From contig NZ_JACOOY010000014.1 in assembly GCF_014287705.1 (NCBI RefSeq), positions 17,452 through 81,451 of the forward strand: a stretch of 64,000 bases of DNA. The letters are read 5' to 3'. Below, in pieces: positions 23,363 through 32,884 of the stretch (positions within the stretch are counted from its first letter, which is position 1; the number at the start of each line of letters is the position of its first letter). A model generated the notes under the pieces. The model was not told where the DNA came from. It worked only from the letters and a program-made list of their open reading frames with translations, and did not search any database. The DNA comes from Dorea_D hominis. GTDB lineage: Bacteria > Bacillota > Clostridia > Lachnospirales > Lachnospiraceae. A program made the position numbers and the translations under genes.

Positions 23363-23476
23363 ATGTTGGTCTCCTTTAAAATACTTATATTTAGAAAGAA
23401 AACTTCCGGAACTATGCATTACATCTTGCTGAAGTTTTTATATAGTAAGAAAATCAATTTCCTATTGCAACAATAA

Positions 23477-23505
23477 AACCCCGGTATCAAACAAAATACC
23501 GGGGT
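23477..23505 (-). terminator. Riboswitch expression-platform terminator
   Basis: Minus-strand stem CCCCGGTAT / ATACCGGGG with an 8-nt loop followed by TTTTATTGTT. It lies between the FMN aptamer and ribU, so FMN binding would be expected to favour termination. Confidence 0.75.
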
Positions 23506-23531
23506 AATAATATTGCTTTTTCTATGCATAA

Positions 23532-23652
23532 CTCTTCTCTCATCCAGACTTTACTGTCGGTATCGGAATTACACCGATTCAGCCGGTACGTATCATACCG
23601 GGTCGCGGACTATACCGCCGGTTGGGACTTTCACCCGACCCCGAAGAATCTT
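23532..23652 (-). promoter_or_regulatory. FMN riboswitch (RFN element)
   Basis: On the minus strand the conserved RFN blocks occur in order: TTCGGGGTCGGGTGAAAGTC, CCGGCGGTA, the variable arm, CCGATACCGACAGT, and AAAGTCTGGATGAGAGAA at the end. It controls ribU. Confidence 0.96.
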
Positions 23653-23666
23653 TCTCTTTGTTTTTT

Positions 23667-23695
23667 ATTATAGTGCTGTACTTCTTAAATTGCAA
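23667..23695 (-). promoter_or_regulatory. Promoter of the FMN riboswitch-ribU transcript
   Basis: Minus strand TTGCAA (23690-23695), 17 bp, TATAAT (23667-23672). The start falls just upstream of the aptamer. Confidence 0.7.
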
Positions 23696-23755
23696 GTGAA
23701 ACTTTTCCGAAGTATTATCTCACACAAACATCCATTATGTCTGACTTTCAAAAAT

Positions 23756-24673
23756 CTAAGACTGTCTGTCACCTGCCGACTTCCGGTCTTCCGGAAGTTC
23801 CTGATAACGGATACGTTCGAAAGTAAATCCCTGACCTCGCACTTCATTGATCTGTGTGATCGTAATAAATGCGTACGGATCGATGCTGTGGATCATTTCT
23901 TTTGTGGAATACAGTTTCCGGTTCGGAATGATGCACATAACACCTTTCTGTTTTTCATGACGATAACCGTTTTCAATATAGATCATCGTTGTTCCAAGAT
24001 CGAGCTTGGATAATAAATCTTCCCGGATCTCTTCGTATTTCTCAGATATGATAAACAACTGTATCTGTGAAGTTCCAAGCAGCATCACCTTATTTAGTAG
24101 TACCGTTGTCAGCACCAGATTCAAAATACCGTACATCACCTGTTCTGAATTAGAAAAGAGGATCTGTGAAGAAAGCACAATAAAATCAACCACATACATA
24201 AGCGGTGCCAGTGGAATATGTGCCACTTTGTTCAGGATCAGTGCTATGATATCGGTTCCGCCTGTAGAAGCACCAACTCTTACAATGATACCAATTCCAA
24301 TTCCCATAAGCACTCCCGCATAAATTGCGGACAGCAGCTGATTATCTGTCAGCGTTGTAATTCCCGGTATCTTCTGGACAACTGACAGGCAAAGCGGATA
24401 TAAAAATGTACTTACAATCGTTGTAACTGCAAATTTTTTTCCGAGTATAAAAGCTCCTGACAGGAACAATATGACGTTTACACCTAATAATACAACCGAT
24501 AGGGACATCGGCACATAATGTGTGATCGTAAGTGCAATACCGGTTGCGCCTCCCATGACAATACCTGTTGGTACGATAAATGCTGCAACTGCAAATGCCA
24601 GAATGATATTCCCCAATAATACTCCGGCAAGTGTGAACAATGTTTTTCCCCAATTTTTCTGCATACTAAACAC
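23756..24673 (-). CDS. YitT family membrane protein
   Basis: 305 residues. Five or six N-terminal transmembrane helices (DUF161/YitT_membrane, about 10-205) with the recurring GxxxGIGIGIIVRVGASTGG motif, followed by a cytoplasmic DUF2179 domain (about 220-285) with the typical GTTMIYIENGYRHEKQKGVM and IPNRKLYSTKEMI blocks. The family is widespread in Firmicutes and its transport function is not established. It appears to be a single-gene unit. Confidence 0.9.
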   Translation of the reverse strand: MFSMQKNWGKTLFTLAGVLLGNIILAFAVAAFIVPTGIVMGGATGIALTITHYVPMSLSVVLLGVNVILFLSGAFILGKKFAVTTIVSTFLYPLCLSVVQKIPGITTLTDNQLLSAIYAGVLMGIGIGIIVRVGASTGGTDIIALILNKVAHIPLAPLMYVVDFIVLSSQILFSNSEQVMYGILNLVLTTVLLNKVMLLGTSQIQLFIISEKYEEIREDLLSKLDLGTTMIYIENGYRHEKQKGVMCIIPNRKLYSTKEMIHSIDPYAFITITQINEVRGQGFTFERIRYQELPEDRKSAGDRQS

Positions 24674-24720
24674 CTCTCGCTTTTTTGTATTTTTTATTAA
24701 ATTACTTTTGTAAAATTATT

Positions 24721-26877
24721 TTATTGAATACCTTTCATTGTCAGCTGGATTCTCTTTTTCTTAAGATCCACACTTAAAACTTTGACATCCACGATATCAC
24801 CAACGCTTACTACTTCCAGTGGATGTTTTACAAATTTCTTATCGCTTAATTCTGAAATGTGTACCAGTCCGTCCTGATGGACACCGATGTCAACAAAGGC
24901 TCCAAAATCAATGACATTTCTCACTGTTCCTTTTAATACCATGCCTTCTGTCAGGTCTTTCATTTCCAGAACATCCGTGCGGAGGATCGGTTTTGGCATC
25001 TCATCTCGCGGATCTCTTCCCGGTTTCTCCAATTCTTTTACAATATCTTCCAGTGTGATCTCACCGATTCCAAGCTCTTCTGCCAGACGTTTTTTATCAC
25101 GGATCGTAAGTGATAATCCTGTCAGTTTTCCTCCTTTGATATCATCTACGGAAAATCCCTGCTTCTTCAACAGTTCTTCTGCTGCCGCATAGGACTCCGG
25201 ATGCACGCTGGTAGCATCTAACGGATTATCTCCGTCCTGGATACGCATAAAACCTGCACACTGTTCAAATGCTTTCGGTCCCAGCTTTGCTACTTTTAAT
25301 AATTGTTTCCGGTTTGTAAATTTGCCATTTTCTTCACGATATACAACGATATTTTTGGCAATCGCAGAAGAAATACCGGAGATATAGGAAAGCAACGGTG
25401 CGGATGCTGTATTCAGATCGACACCGACTTTATTTACGCAATCTTCTACAACACCGGAAAGTGCTTCGCTTAATTTCTTCTGGTTCATGTCATGCTGATA
25501 CTGTCCGACTCCGATCGATTTCGGATCGATCTTCACAAGCTCAGCAAGCGGATCCTGCAGTCGTCTTGCAATGGACGCTGCACTTCTCTGCCCGACATCA
25601 AAATTCGGGAACTCTTCTGAAGCAAGTTTACTTGCCGAATATACAGAAGCTCCTGCTTCATTTACAATGATATACTCTACTTTTTCCGGAATCTCTTTTA
25701 ATAACTCTACGATAAACTGCTCAGATTCTCTGGATGCAGTTCCATTTCCTACTGAGATCAGTGATACGTGATACTTCGGAATGATCTTCTTTAATAAATC
25801 TTTGGACGCCTGGATCTTCTTCGGTGTTGTCGGTGCAGTAGGATAGATGACTGTTGTACCGATAACTTTTCCGGTCGGATCTACAACTGCAAGTTTACAT
25901 CCGGTTCGGAATGCCGGATCCCAGCCAAGCACGGTTCTTCCTGTGATTGGAGGCTGCATGAGAAGCTGCTCTAAGTTCTTTCCGAACACTTCGATTGCTC
26001 CATCCTCTGCTTTTTCCGTCAGTTCACTCCGGATCTCCCGCTCGATTGCCGGTGCGATCAGACGTTTATAACTGTCCTCTGCTACTTCTTGAAGTACCGG
26101 AGTCGTATACGGATTATCTGTGCGGATGATCTGTTTTTCCAGATATCGTAAGATATCATCCTGCGGTGCTTCTACTTTTACAGTCAGGAACTTCTCTTTC
26201 TCTCCACGGTTCAGCGCAAGGATGCGGTGTCCCGCCAGCTTGCTGAGTGCTTCTTCAAATTCGTAATACATCTCATAAACCGACTCCTGTTTTTCGTCCT
26301 TTGCAGTGGAAATAAGAGTTCCTTTCTGCATGGTTCTCTTACGGATCCAGCTTCTGTATGCCGCTTCATCAGACACTGCTTCTGCGAGAATATCCTTCGC
26401 GCCGTCCAGCGCATCTTTGACTGTCTCTACACCTTTTTCTTTATTAACATAGTCTTCTGCCAGCTTCTCCAGCGGCTCTTTTGCTTTCTGTAAAGTAATC
26501 AGTGCTGCCAGTGGCTCCAGTCCCTTTTCCTTCGCAATCGTCGCACGGGTTCTTCGTTTCGGGCGATACGGACGGTAGAGATCTTCTACCACGACCAGTG
26601 TCTGTGCCGCAACGATCTTTGCTTTCAGCTCTTCTGTCAATTTTCCCTGTTCTTCTATACTTGCCAGTACCTGTTCTTTCTTCTCCTCTAGATTCCGTAA
26701 ATAGGTCAGTCTTTCATATAATTTACGAAGCTGTTCGTCGTCCAGTGTACCAGTTGCTTCTTTTCTGTATCTGGCGATAAATGGAATTGTATTACCTTCA
26801 TCGATCAATTTTACAGCCGCTTCTACCTGCCACTTTTTTACGCCTAATTCTTCTGTAATCTTCTGATTGATATCCAT
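24721..26877 (-). CDS. tex: Tex family RNA-binding protein with S1 domain
   Basis: 718 residues, the standard length. A conserved cytoplasmic RNA-binding protein linked to transcription and ribosome function. Domains in order: Tex N-terminal helical domain (about 1-185), YqgF-like RNase H fold (about 320-450, including LGWDPAFRTGCKLAVVD), helix-hairpin-helix pair (about 480-560, with TASAPLLSYISGI) and a C-terminal S1 domain (about 640-712, EGMVLKGTVRNVIDFGAFVD). The ribosome site AAGGAT precedes the ATG. Confidence 0.95.
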   Translation of the reverse strand: MDINQKITEELGVKKWQVEAAVKLIDEGNTIPFIARYRKEATGTLDDEQLRKLYERLTYLRNLEEKKEQVLASIEEQGKLTEELKAKIVAAQTLVVVEDLYRPYRPKRRTRATIAKEKGLEPLAALITLQKAKEPLEKLAEDYVNKEKGVETVKDALDGAKDILAEAVSDEAAYRSWIRKRTMQKGTLISTAKDEKQESVYEMYYEFEEALSKLAGHRILALNRGEKEKFLTVKVEAPQDDILRYLEKQIIRTDNPYTTPVLQEVAEDSYKRLIAPAIEREIRSELTEKAEDGAIEVFGKNLEQLLMQPPITGRTVLGWDPAFRTGCKLAVVDPTGKVIGTTVIYPTAPTTPKKIQASKDLLKKIIPKYHVSLISVGNGTASRESEQFIVELLKEIPEKVEYIIVNEAGASVYSASKLASEEFPNFDVGQRSAASIARRLQDPLAELVKIDPKSIGVGQYQHDMNQKKLSEALSGVVEDCVNKVGVDLNTASAPLLSYISGISSAIAKNIVVYREENGKFTNRKQLLKVAKLGPKAFEQCAGFMRIQDGDNPLDATSVHPESYAAAEELLKKQGFSVDDIKGGKLTGLSLTIRDKKRLAEELGIGEITLEDIVKELEKPGRDPRDEMPKPILRTDVLEMKDLTEGMVLKGTVRNVIDFGAFVDIGVHQDGLVHISELSDKKFVKHPLEVVSVGDIVDVKVLSVDLKKKRIQLTMKGIQ

Positions 26878-26970
26878 AATTATATCCTTTCTGAATGTTA
26901 CTTTCTGTGGCTTTCCACAATCTTTCTTATTATAGCGAAAATGTCTCTTTCTTGCAATGGAACAGTAAAT

Positions 26971-27019
26971 ACAGAGTTCACTCTGTTTTATTGAAAACAG
27001 CTATTTATTATGTTATACT
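26971..27019 (+). promoter_or_regulatory. Promoter and palindromic operator of the TetR-lipid kinase operon
   Basis: TTGAAA (26991-26996), 17 bp, TATACT (27014-27019). Just upstream is the perfect palindrome ACAGAG-TTCA-CTCTGT (26971-26986), a likely site for the TetR protein encoded first in the operon. Confidence 0.5.
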
Positions 27020-27058
27020 TAAGGTTATCATAAAAGAAAAAGGAGATTCTTGATCATC

Positions 27059-27667
27059 ATGAATCAAACAGTACAAACAAAACCATTGTCCAAGCAGCAG
27101 CAGAAGTCTATGGAAACGAAAGCTCGGATTTTCGCCGCTGCCAAAAATATTTTACAAAAAGACGGATATGAAGCATTGTCGATTAAAAATATCTGTGACG
27201 AAGCTGGGGTTTCCAACGGAAGTTTTTATCATCATTTCAAAACAAAAGACGATCTTCTTTCTTATTATATAGAAGAGCAGCCGAGCATCAATCCGGATTT
27301 TCTTGATCTTCCGGCTTCTCCGGCTGAAGCTAAAGAAGCGATCATCTACGTCTATCTGAATTATGTACATTACTGCCAGGATCTGGGCGTAGAATTTATG
27401 TCGAATTACTATACACCAAAGAACCAGTCTCTGAACCCGCTCATCCGTACGGAGCGTCCTTATCCGATCGTTACGGTCCACAATTATCTGCAGAAATGCA
27501 TGGATGCCGGAATTTTACAGATATCCGGAGATCTGGAAGCTCTTACAACCGATATCCGTATGATCGTGATCGGTAACGTTTTTGAATGGTGTCTGAAAGA
27601 AGGACATGCGGATTTTGAAGGAAATATGAAGCGAAGTCTGGAGACTTATCTGAACGGAGCATTTTAA
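27059..27667 (+). CDS. TetR family transcriptional regulator
   Basis: 202 residues from the ATG at 27059; a TTG at 27050 is closer to the AGGAG and could be used, adding three residues. The N-terminal DNA-binding helix-turn-helix is clear (about 20-65: IFAAAKNILQKDGYEALSIK and CDEAGVSNGSFYHHFKTKDD). The C-terminal ligand domain is not diagnostic. It ends 3 bp before the lipid kinase gene and probably controls that gene and the following phosphodiesterase. Confidence 0.9.
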   Translation: MNQTVQTKPLSKQQQKSMETKARIFAAAKNILQKDGYEALSIKNICDEAGVSNGSFYHHFKTKDDLLSYYIEEQPSINPDFLDLPASPAEAKEAIIYVYLNYVHYCQDLGVEFMSNYYTPKNQSLNPLIRTERPYPIVTVHNYLQKCMDAGILQISGDLEALTTDIRMIVIGNVFEWCLKEGHADFEGNMKRSLETYLNGAF

Positions 27668-27670
27668 ATC

Positions 27671-28615
27671 ATGTACACTTTTCTTGTAAATCCCGGTTCT
27701 AGAAGCGGCCTCGGTCAGACTGTCTGGAACACACTGGAACAATATCTGAAAGAGAACGAGATCTCTTATCAGGTCTTTTTCACTAAATATCAGCGGCATG
27801 CCTCGAAGCTTGCCGCTCATTTGTGTGCCGATCCATCTTTGGAAACACTGATTGTTCTTGGCGGTGACGGCACTTTAAATGAAGTCATTGACGGCATCAG
27901 CGATCTGTCCGGCATCACACTTGGATACATTCCGATTGGGTCCAGCAATGATTTTGCAAGGAGCATGGGACTTTCCCGGGATCCACTCACAGCACTTAAA
28001 CATATCCTTAAGCCTTCCCGTTTTGCATACTTAAATATCGGAGTGACAGAATATGAAACAGACAGCAAGCCTTATTGCCGGCGCCGTTTTGCTGTCAGTT
28101 CCGGTCTTGGATTTGATGCCGCTGTCTGCCATCAGGTAATCGTCTCTCCGCTGAAACGATTTCTTAATAAGCTGCATCTTGGAAAACTATCCTACGTTGG
28201 CGTTGCACTTTCCCAGATTTTCACCATGACACCCTGTGATATGCACATTCGGCTTACGGAGCTGTCCGGTGATACAGAAGAAATACTTTTTCACAAAGTT
28301 TATTTCGCTGCGGCTATGAATCAGCGCACAGAGGGCGGTGGATTCCGTTTCTGTCCAAAAGCAGATCCTTCTGATGATATTCTGGATGTTATTGTAGTAG
28401 AAGGATTCCCGAAAGCTGTCATTCTTATGCTTTTGCCAACCGCTTTTAAAGGATGGCATGTATTTTTCAAAGGAATCCATACATATCAATGTAAAAAAGC
28501 AACTTTTACCAGCCCGAAACCACTTGCGGTCCATACAGACGGAGAACCGGTATATTTAAAACGAGAAATTACCTGTTCTCTGGAACCTGAGAAAATTCGT
28601 CTGATTTTAAGTTAA
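27671..28615 (+). CDS. Diacylglycerol kinase-like lipid kinase (DagK/YegS family)
   Basis: 314 residues. ATP-dependent phosphorylation of a lipid such as diacylglycerol or sphingoid base at the inner membrane face. The N-terminal catalytic domain has the nucleotide motif VLGGDGTLNEVIDGI (about 57-71) and IPIGSSNDFARS. The C-terminal beta-rich domain includes FRFCPKADPSDDILDVIVV and the closing VHTDGEPVYLK. It lies in a tight operon with the TetR gene (3-bp gap) and a glycerophosphodiester phosphodiesterase. Confidence 0.9.
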   Translation: MYTFLVNPGSRSGLGQTVWNTLEQYLKENEISYQVFFTKYQRHASKLAAHLCADPSLETLIVLGGDGTLNEVIDGISDLSGITLGYIPIGSSNDFARSMGLSRDPLTALKHILKPSRFAYLNIGVTEYETDSKPYCRRRFAVSSGLGFDAAVCHQVIVSPLKRFLNKLHLGKLSYVGVALSQIFTMTPCDMHIRLTELSGDTEEILFHKVYFAAAMNQRTEGGGFRFCPKADPSDDILDVIVVEGFPKAVILMLLPTAFKGWHVFFKGIHTYQCKKATFTSPKPLAVHTDGEPVYLKREITCSLEPEKIRLILS

Positions 28616-28628
28616 GGAGATGTATTTT

Positions 28629-29453
28629 ATGTATCACGGAATACTCATTTTTATTGTTTGTCTGTGTTTATTTGTTCTCTTTTTACTTTTCCCCCGGACA
28701 GGCAAACGGCAGGAACTTTTAAAATTGTATCGTGGAACCTGTTTTGCTCATCGTGGATATCACAGTATTGAAAATGGAATTCCAGAAAATTCTATGCCCG
28801 CGTTCCGGCAGGCGCTTTCCCACGGTTATGGCATTGAGCTGGATGTTCATCTCACCAAAGATGGCAGACTGGTTGTTTTCCACGATGATACTCTGAACCG
28901 TGTCTGTAAAAAATCCGGCACGATCGAAGATTTGACAGTTCCGGAGCTGAAAACATGCCGTCTCCAGGATACGGAAGAACAGATTCCTCTGTTTGAAGAT
29001 GTTCTGTCACTGGTAAACGGACAGGTACCTCTTCTGATCGAATTGAAAATTCCCGGTCGTTCCACCGCTATCTGTCAGCATGTTCATAAGGCCCTTTCCT
29101 GTTATCATGGAAATTATATGATTCAGTCTTTTAATACGATGGGACTTTTCTGGTATCGCAGGCATGCTCCGGAAGTTCTGCGTGGACAGCTTTCTTCCAG
29201 ACTTACGAAGGATCCTCTGAAAGAACTCTGGTTTTTACGTTTTCTTGCCGAAAACCTGCTTCTTAATTTTCTTGGCAGACCGGATTTTATTTCTTATAAA
29301 CTGAAAAACCTTCCTAAATTTACTGTTTCTTTCTTACGGAAATTCTTTGGAACACCTACAGCTGTCTGGACACTTCGTACACCTGAGGCATTGCTGGAAG
29401 GCAAACGCTGTTATGATATGCAGATTTTCGAAAAACATGGTGAAAATTATTAA
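28629..29453 (+). CDS. Glycerophosphodiester phosphodiesterase with N-terminal membrane helix
   Basis: 274 residues from the ATG at 28629, nine bases after AAGGAG; the ATG at 28620 abuts the ribosome site. One transmembrane helix (about 3-22) anchors a GDPD TIM barrel. Metal and catalytic residues are seen in CFAHRGYHSIENGIPENSM (HRG, Glu, EN) and GIELDVHLTKDGRLVVFHDD (E-x-D and the second His). It hydrolyses glycerophosphodiesters to glycerol 3-phosphate and alcohol. The context with a lipid kinase suggests phospholipid turnover or remodelling of lipoteichoic-acid-type lipids. Confidence 0.92.
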   Translation: MYHGILIFIVCLCLFVLFLLFPRTGKRQELLKLYRGTCFAHRGYHSIENGIPENSMPAFRQALSHGYGIELDVHLTKDGRLVVFHDDTLNRVCKKSGTIEDLTVPELKTCRLQDTEEQIPLFEDVLSLVNGQVPLLIELKIPGRSTAICQHVHKALSCYHGNYMIQSFNTMGLFWYRRHAPEVLRGQLSSRLTKDPLKELWFLRFLAENLLLNFLGRPDFISYKLKNLPKFTVSFLRKFFGTPTAVWTLRTPEALLEGKRCYDMQIFEKHGENY

Positions 29454-29555
29454 GAATAGATGAACATTGTTGTTGATTCTATCTTTTCATGTTATAATCC
29501 GTTGAGAAACTTAGCTAATCTTTAGATAAGACTTGTTATATAAAGGGGCGTAATT

Positions 29556-30224
29556 ATGCAATCCATTACGAAAATCAAACAATTTATCCTGCGGTATCGT
29601 CATGCATGGGTTTTATTATATAGCTTTATCTACATGCCTTGGTTCTGTTATCTGGAGAAGCACAGATTCAGCCATTACTATCTGATCCACTCACCACTTG
29701 ACGATTATATCCCGTTTGTAGAATATTTTATTGTTCCGTATCTGTTATGGTTTTTATTTATTGCTGTAACGATCGCATATTTCTTCTTTACGGATAAGAA
29801 AGGATATTACCAGCTTACAGCATTTTTATTCACTGGAATGACGATCTTCCTGATCATCTGCACAGTATTTCCAAATGAATTAAACCTGCGTCCGCACACA
29901 TTTGCGAACGATACTGTTTTTACAAGACTGGTACAACAGCTTTACAGCACCGATACACCGACGAATGTACTGCCAAGTATTCATGTATATAATTCACTTG
30001 GCGCTGCTATCGCCATCGGACACAGCCAGGCACTGAAAAAACACCGCGGTATCCAGTTTGTTTCTTACGGACTTGCCGGACTGATTGTTCTGTCTACCAT
30101 GTTCTTAAAGCAGCACTCTGTAACGGATGTGATCGCAGCAGTGGCACTTACCTTTATGATTTATCCGCTGATCTATGTAACACAGACAAAGCGGGCACCG
30201 AAGCTGTCACAGCAGCCGATCTAG
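29556..30224 (+). CDS. PAP2 superfamily phosphatase
   Basis: 222 residues with about five or six transmembrane helices. The phosphatase motif regions are recognisable: PSIHVYNS (equivalent of PSGH) and STMFLKQHSVTDVI (x5-His-x3-Asp, equivalent of SRxxxxxHxxxD). The first KxxxxxxRP motif is weak. Family members remove phosphate from membrane lipids such as phosphatidic acid or undecaprenyl diphosphate, or from inositol lipids. It is separated by about 100 bp from the phosphodiesterase and may have its own promoter. It ends at a terminator. Confidence 0.85.
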   Translation: MQSITKIKQFILRYRHAWVLLYSFIYMPWFCYLEKHRFSHYYLIHSPLDDYIPFVEYFIVPYLLWFLFIAVTIAYFFFTDKKGYYQLTAFLFTGMTIFLIICTVFPNELNLRPHTFANDTVFTRLVQQLYSTDTPTNVLPSIHVYNSLGAAIAIGHSQALKKHRGIQFVSYGLAGLIVLSTMFLKQHSVTDVIAAVALTFMIYPLIYVTQTKRAPKLSQQPI

Positions 30225-30246
30225 GATAAAATATAATATTAAAATA

Positions 30247-30306
30247 AAAAGAATCGCAGTTGACTGATCTCTATAAACCAATCTGTCAATTGCGATTCTT
30301 TTTTAT
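30247..30306. terminator. Bidirectional terminator
   Basis: 18-bp arms starting AAAAGAATCGCA and ending TGCGATTCTTTT (30247-30264 and 30287-30304, one G-T pair) with a 22-nt loop. It serves the PAP2 gene on the plus strand and possibly the sfsA-mutY gene on the other. Confidence 0.75.
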
Positions 30307-30392
30307 TTTCGTGGAGTGTAATCTTCTAATCACACTCCTCTTCTTTTTCTGATACCCGCGTATTGTTCCGTGCCGAACTTGGTATTCTGGTA

Positions 30393-32123
30393 TCATATAA
30401 TGTCCTTCGTATATGCTGCAAATGCAGATGGGATGGAATATTTCTCCCGGATCTCTCCCGGATGTATGAACAAAAATCCTTTCTCGTTTGTCTTCTCCAA
30501 CTCATCCACCTGAATCTGATAACCTTTCATCTGCCACTCCACATGGCTGAAAATGTGCTTTGCATCCGGTAATTTTTTAATTCTTACCGGCATAAGTCCA
30601 ATAGAACGGCAATAGTTTTCTGCCTCTTTTCTTGTCAGATGCCCTTCTACATTCGGCAGTTCATAGAGTCCGGCAAGCAATCCTTTTGCCGGCCTTTTGC
30701 GGATAGCAATCTCCTGCAGATCTTCAAACAGAAAAACGGTCTTTTTCTCAATCCGCCTTGCTTTTGCTTTTTTCTTCACCGGTAACTTATCTGTCAGCCC
30801 CTCTTTTTCTGCACGGCATATATTCTTAAGTGGACATTCTTCGCATTTTGGTTCGCCATTTGGCACACAGACAATCGCTCCCAGCTCGATCAGTCCCTGA
30901 TTAAAATCACTGGCCGCATCTGCCGGGATGACTTCTTCGAGCGCTTTCTCCAACCTCTTCTTCGTGCTCTGCTTCATAATATCTGCATCATCTGCCAGAA
31001 CTCTTGTTACTACACGCAACACATTGCCGTCTACTGCCGGTTTCGGAATTCCAAACGCAAATGAACTGATTGCTCCTGCCGTATAGCTTCCGATCCCTTT
31101 CAGTTCAAGGATTTTCTCATAATCTGCCGGAAATTCACCGCCATACTCTTCCATGATCTGGATTGCTGCTTTCTGCATGTTGCGTACCCGGTTGTAATAC
31201 CCTAAACCTTCCCACAATTTGAGTAGCTTGTCTTCCGGCGCCTCTGCCAGATCCTTCACTGTCGGCAACGCTTGTAAAAAGCGATCATAATATCCCTTCA
31301 CCGCTTCTACCCTTGTCTGCTGCAGCATAATCTCTGATATCCATATTCTGTACGGATCCGGGTGATGTCTCCACGGAAGGTCACGGTGGTATTTCCTGTA
31401 CCATCCGGTTAATGGTTCTGCCATCTCATGAAGCTCAGGCTGTCCAAGCACAACCGGAACTTCATCCGCAAGCGTCATGCTGTCTGTCGTCACTACACAG
31501 TCTCTTGCCAGGATCTTTACTCCTGCATCCGCGGCTTCCTGTAAGGCTTCCGCAAATTCCGGATGTGTCTGCCTGTTTGGCGTAAAATAGCGTACACCTT
31601 TCATCTGTATCACAAACAAGACGTACGCTTCGTACCCCGCTTTTCTTGCTTTCTTTAATTCCTGTACATGCTTTACGGCACGTTCACTCGGCGCATCCGG
31701 AAACCGGACTACACCGTCTTCTTCCAATGTAACTCCTTTAACTTCCACCAGAATCTTCTGATTCTTCGTCTCCACATAGAAATCAAATCTGGAATTCTCG
31801 TATGTGTACTCCGGCTTTACAAGTACCGGATCCGGCACCAGTCCACCGGCGCAGAGCCATTCCTGCGCTACCTTATTCGGCGCCTGGGAATCCATATTGA
31901 TAAGTCTGTCGCCTTTCTCTACTGCGATAAGATCCCATCCTGTCTTACGCTCAGGGTTATCGCTTTTCTGTATATACACCGGTACCTCCGGCTGCAAAAG
32001 TTCCGCACAGCGTCCTGTATTTTTCACATGGACAGTCTCTGTACGACCGGCACATTCCACATAAGCAATAAACCGGTTCGGTCTGTCTATAAAACTGCCC
32101 GGATAAATATTAGGATACTTCAC
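30393..32123 (-). CDS. sfsA-mutY: SfsA-MutY fusion protein
   Basis: 576 residues, two complete families in one frame. Residues 1-225 are SfsA, a putative DNA/RNA nuclease (HVKNTGRCAELL, SRFDFYVE, LVEVKGVTLEE, FPDAPSERAVKH). Residues 232-576 are MutY, the adenine glycosylase acting on A opposite 8-oxoG: catalytic Glu264 in SEIMLQQTR, helix-hairpin-helix LKGIGSYTAGA, Asp365 in PAVDGNV, iron-sulfur Cys 419, 427, 430 and 436, and a NUDIX-like C-terminal domain with HIFSHVEW (523-530). Only a short linker separates the halves. It overlaps the alarmone synthetase gene by 14 bp. Confidence 0.93.
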   Translation of the reverse strand: MKYPNIYPGSFIDRPNRFIAYVECAGRTETVHVKNTGRCAELLQPEVPVYIQKSDNPERKTGWDLIAVEKGDRLINMDSQAPNKVAQEWLCAGGLVPDPVLVKPEYTYENSRFDFYVETKNQKILVEVKGVTLEEDGVVRFPDAPSERAVKHVQELKKARKAGYEAYVLFVIQMKGVRYFTPNRQTHPEFAEALQEAADAGVKILARDCVVTTDSMTLADEVPVVLGQPELHEMAEPLTGWYRKYHRDLPWRHHPDPYRIWISEIMLQQTRVEAVKGYYDRFLQALPTVKDLAEAPEDKLLKLWEGLGYYNRVRNMQKAAIQIMEEYGGEFPADYEKILELKGIGSYTAGAISSFAFGIPKPAVDGNVLRVVTRVLADDADIMKQSTKKRLEKALEEVIPADAASDFNQGLIELGAIVCVPNGEPKCEECPLKNICRAEKEGLTDKLPVKKKAKARRIEKKTVFLFEDLQEIAIRKRPAKGLLAGLYELPNVEGHLTRKEAENYCRSIGLMPVRIKKLPDAKHIFSHVEWQMKGYQIQVDELEKTNEKGFLFIHPGEIREKYSIPSAFAAYTKDII

Positions 32124-32784
32124 TTTTCTTCCGTCCTTTTAATTCTTCCTGTTCTTCTACATACGCCTGGATCGCCTCATTTAACGACAGCATCTTCTCA
32201 TCCAGTGTTGACACCATATCTGCACACTCTCTGAGATCCCGGCTGATATATTCCGGCGCATTTCCCTCAAATTTGTAATAAATCTTATGCTCCAGACTTG
32301 CCCAGAAATCCATCGCGATCGTCCGGATCTGGATCTCTACCTTTGTATCTACAACACTGTCTGACAGGAAAATCGGAACCGATACAAGCATGTGATAGCT
32401 CTTGTAGCCGCTTGCTTTCGGATTCTTAATATAATCTTTGATCGATAATACCTTTAAATCACTCTGGTTTCCAATCATCTCTGCCAATCTGTATATATCA
32501 GAAGTAAATGAACAGATCAATCTTACTCCTGCAATATCGTTGATGTATTTTACCATATTCTCTATGGATGTCTCATACCCGTATCTTTTTAACTTCTTCA
32601 CAATACTCTCCGGTGTCTTCACACGTGTCTTAATGTGCTCGATCGGATTGTACTGATGTACATGCTGGAATTCGTCATTTAGAATCTCCAGTTTCGTTCC
32701 TACTTCCTTTAACGCGGAATTATAAAGAAACATAATGGTCTTCCAGCTGTCCACATCTTCGTAATTCTTAATTGCATTCTCCAC
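32110..32784 (-). CDS. Small alarmone synthetase (GTP pyrophosphokinase family)
   Basis: 224 residues from GTG 32784, which follows GGAAGGAGAG; an upstream GTG at 32826 has no ribosome site. A RelA/SpoT-type synthetase domain only, with no HD hydrolase, TGS or ACT domain, so it makes (p)ppGpp or pGpp by small-synthetase chemistry. Motifs: GVRLICSFTSDIYRLAE, SYHMLVSVPIF and EIQIRTIAMDFWASLEHKIYYK, the last containing the conserved Glu of the catalytic ExQIRT. C-terminal helices (about 180-224) would mediate oligomerisation. Coupled with sfsA-mutY by a 14-bp overlap. Confidence 0.9.
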   Translation of the reverse strand: MENAIKNYEDVDSWKTIMFLYNSALKEVGTKLEILNDEFQHVHQYNPIEHIKTRVKTPESIVKKLKRYGYETSIENMVKYINDIAGVRLICSFTSDIYRLAEMIGNQSDLKVLSIKDYIKNPKASGYKSYHMLVSVPIFLSDSVVDTKVEIQIRTIAMDFWASLEHKIYYKFEGNAPEYISRDLRECADMVSTLDEKMLSLNEAIQAYVEEQEELKGRKKSEVS

Positions 32785-32884
32785 GATTGCCTCTCTCCTT
32801 CCGTCCTTCGAAGCTTCTTGCGGCACCCGAAGAGTATAACATAAGCGGCCAGAAATTGTTCCTGTTTTAATAGATTTTTAAGGA

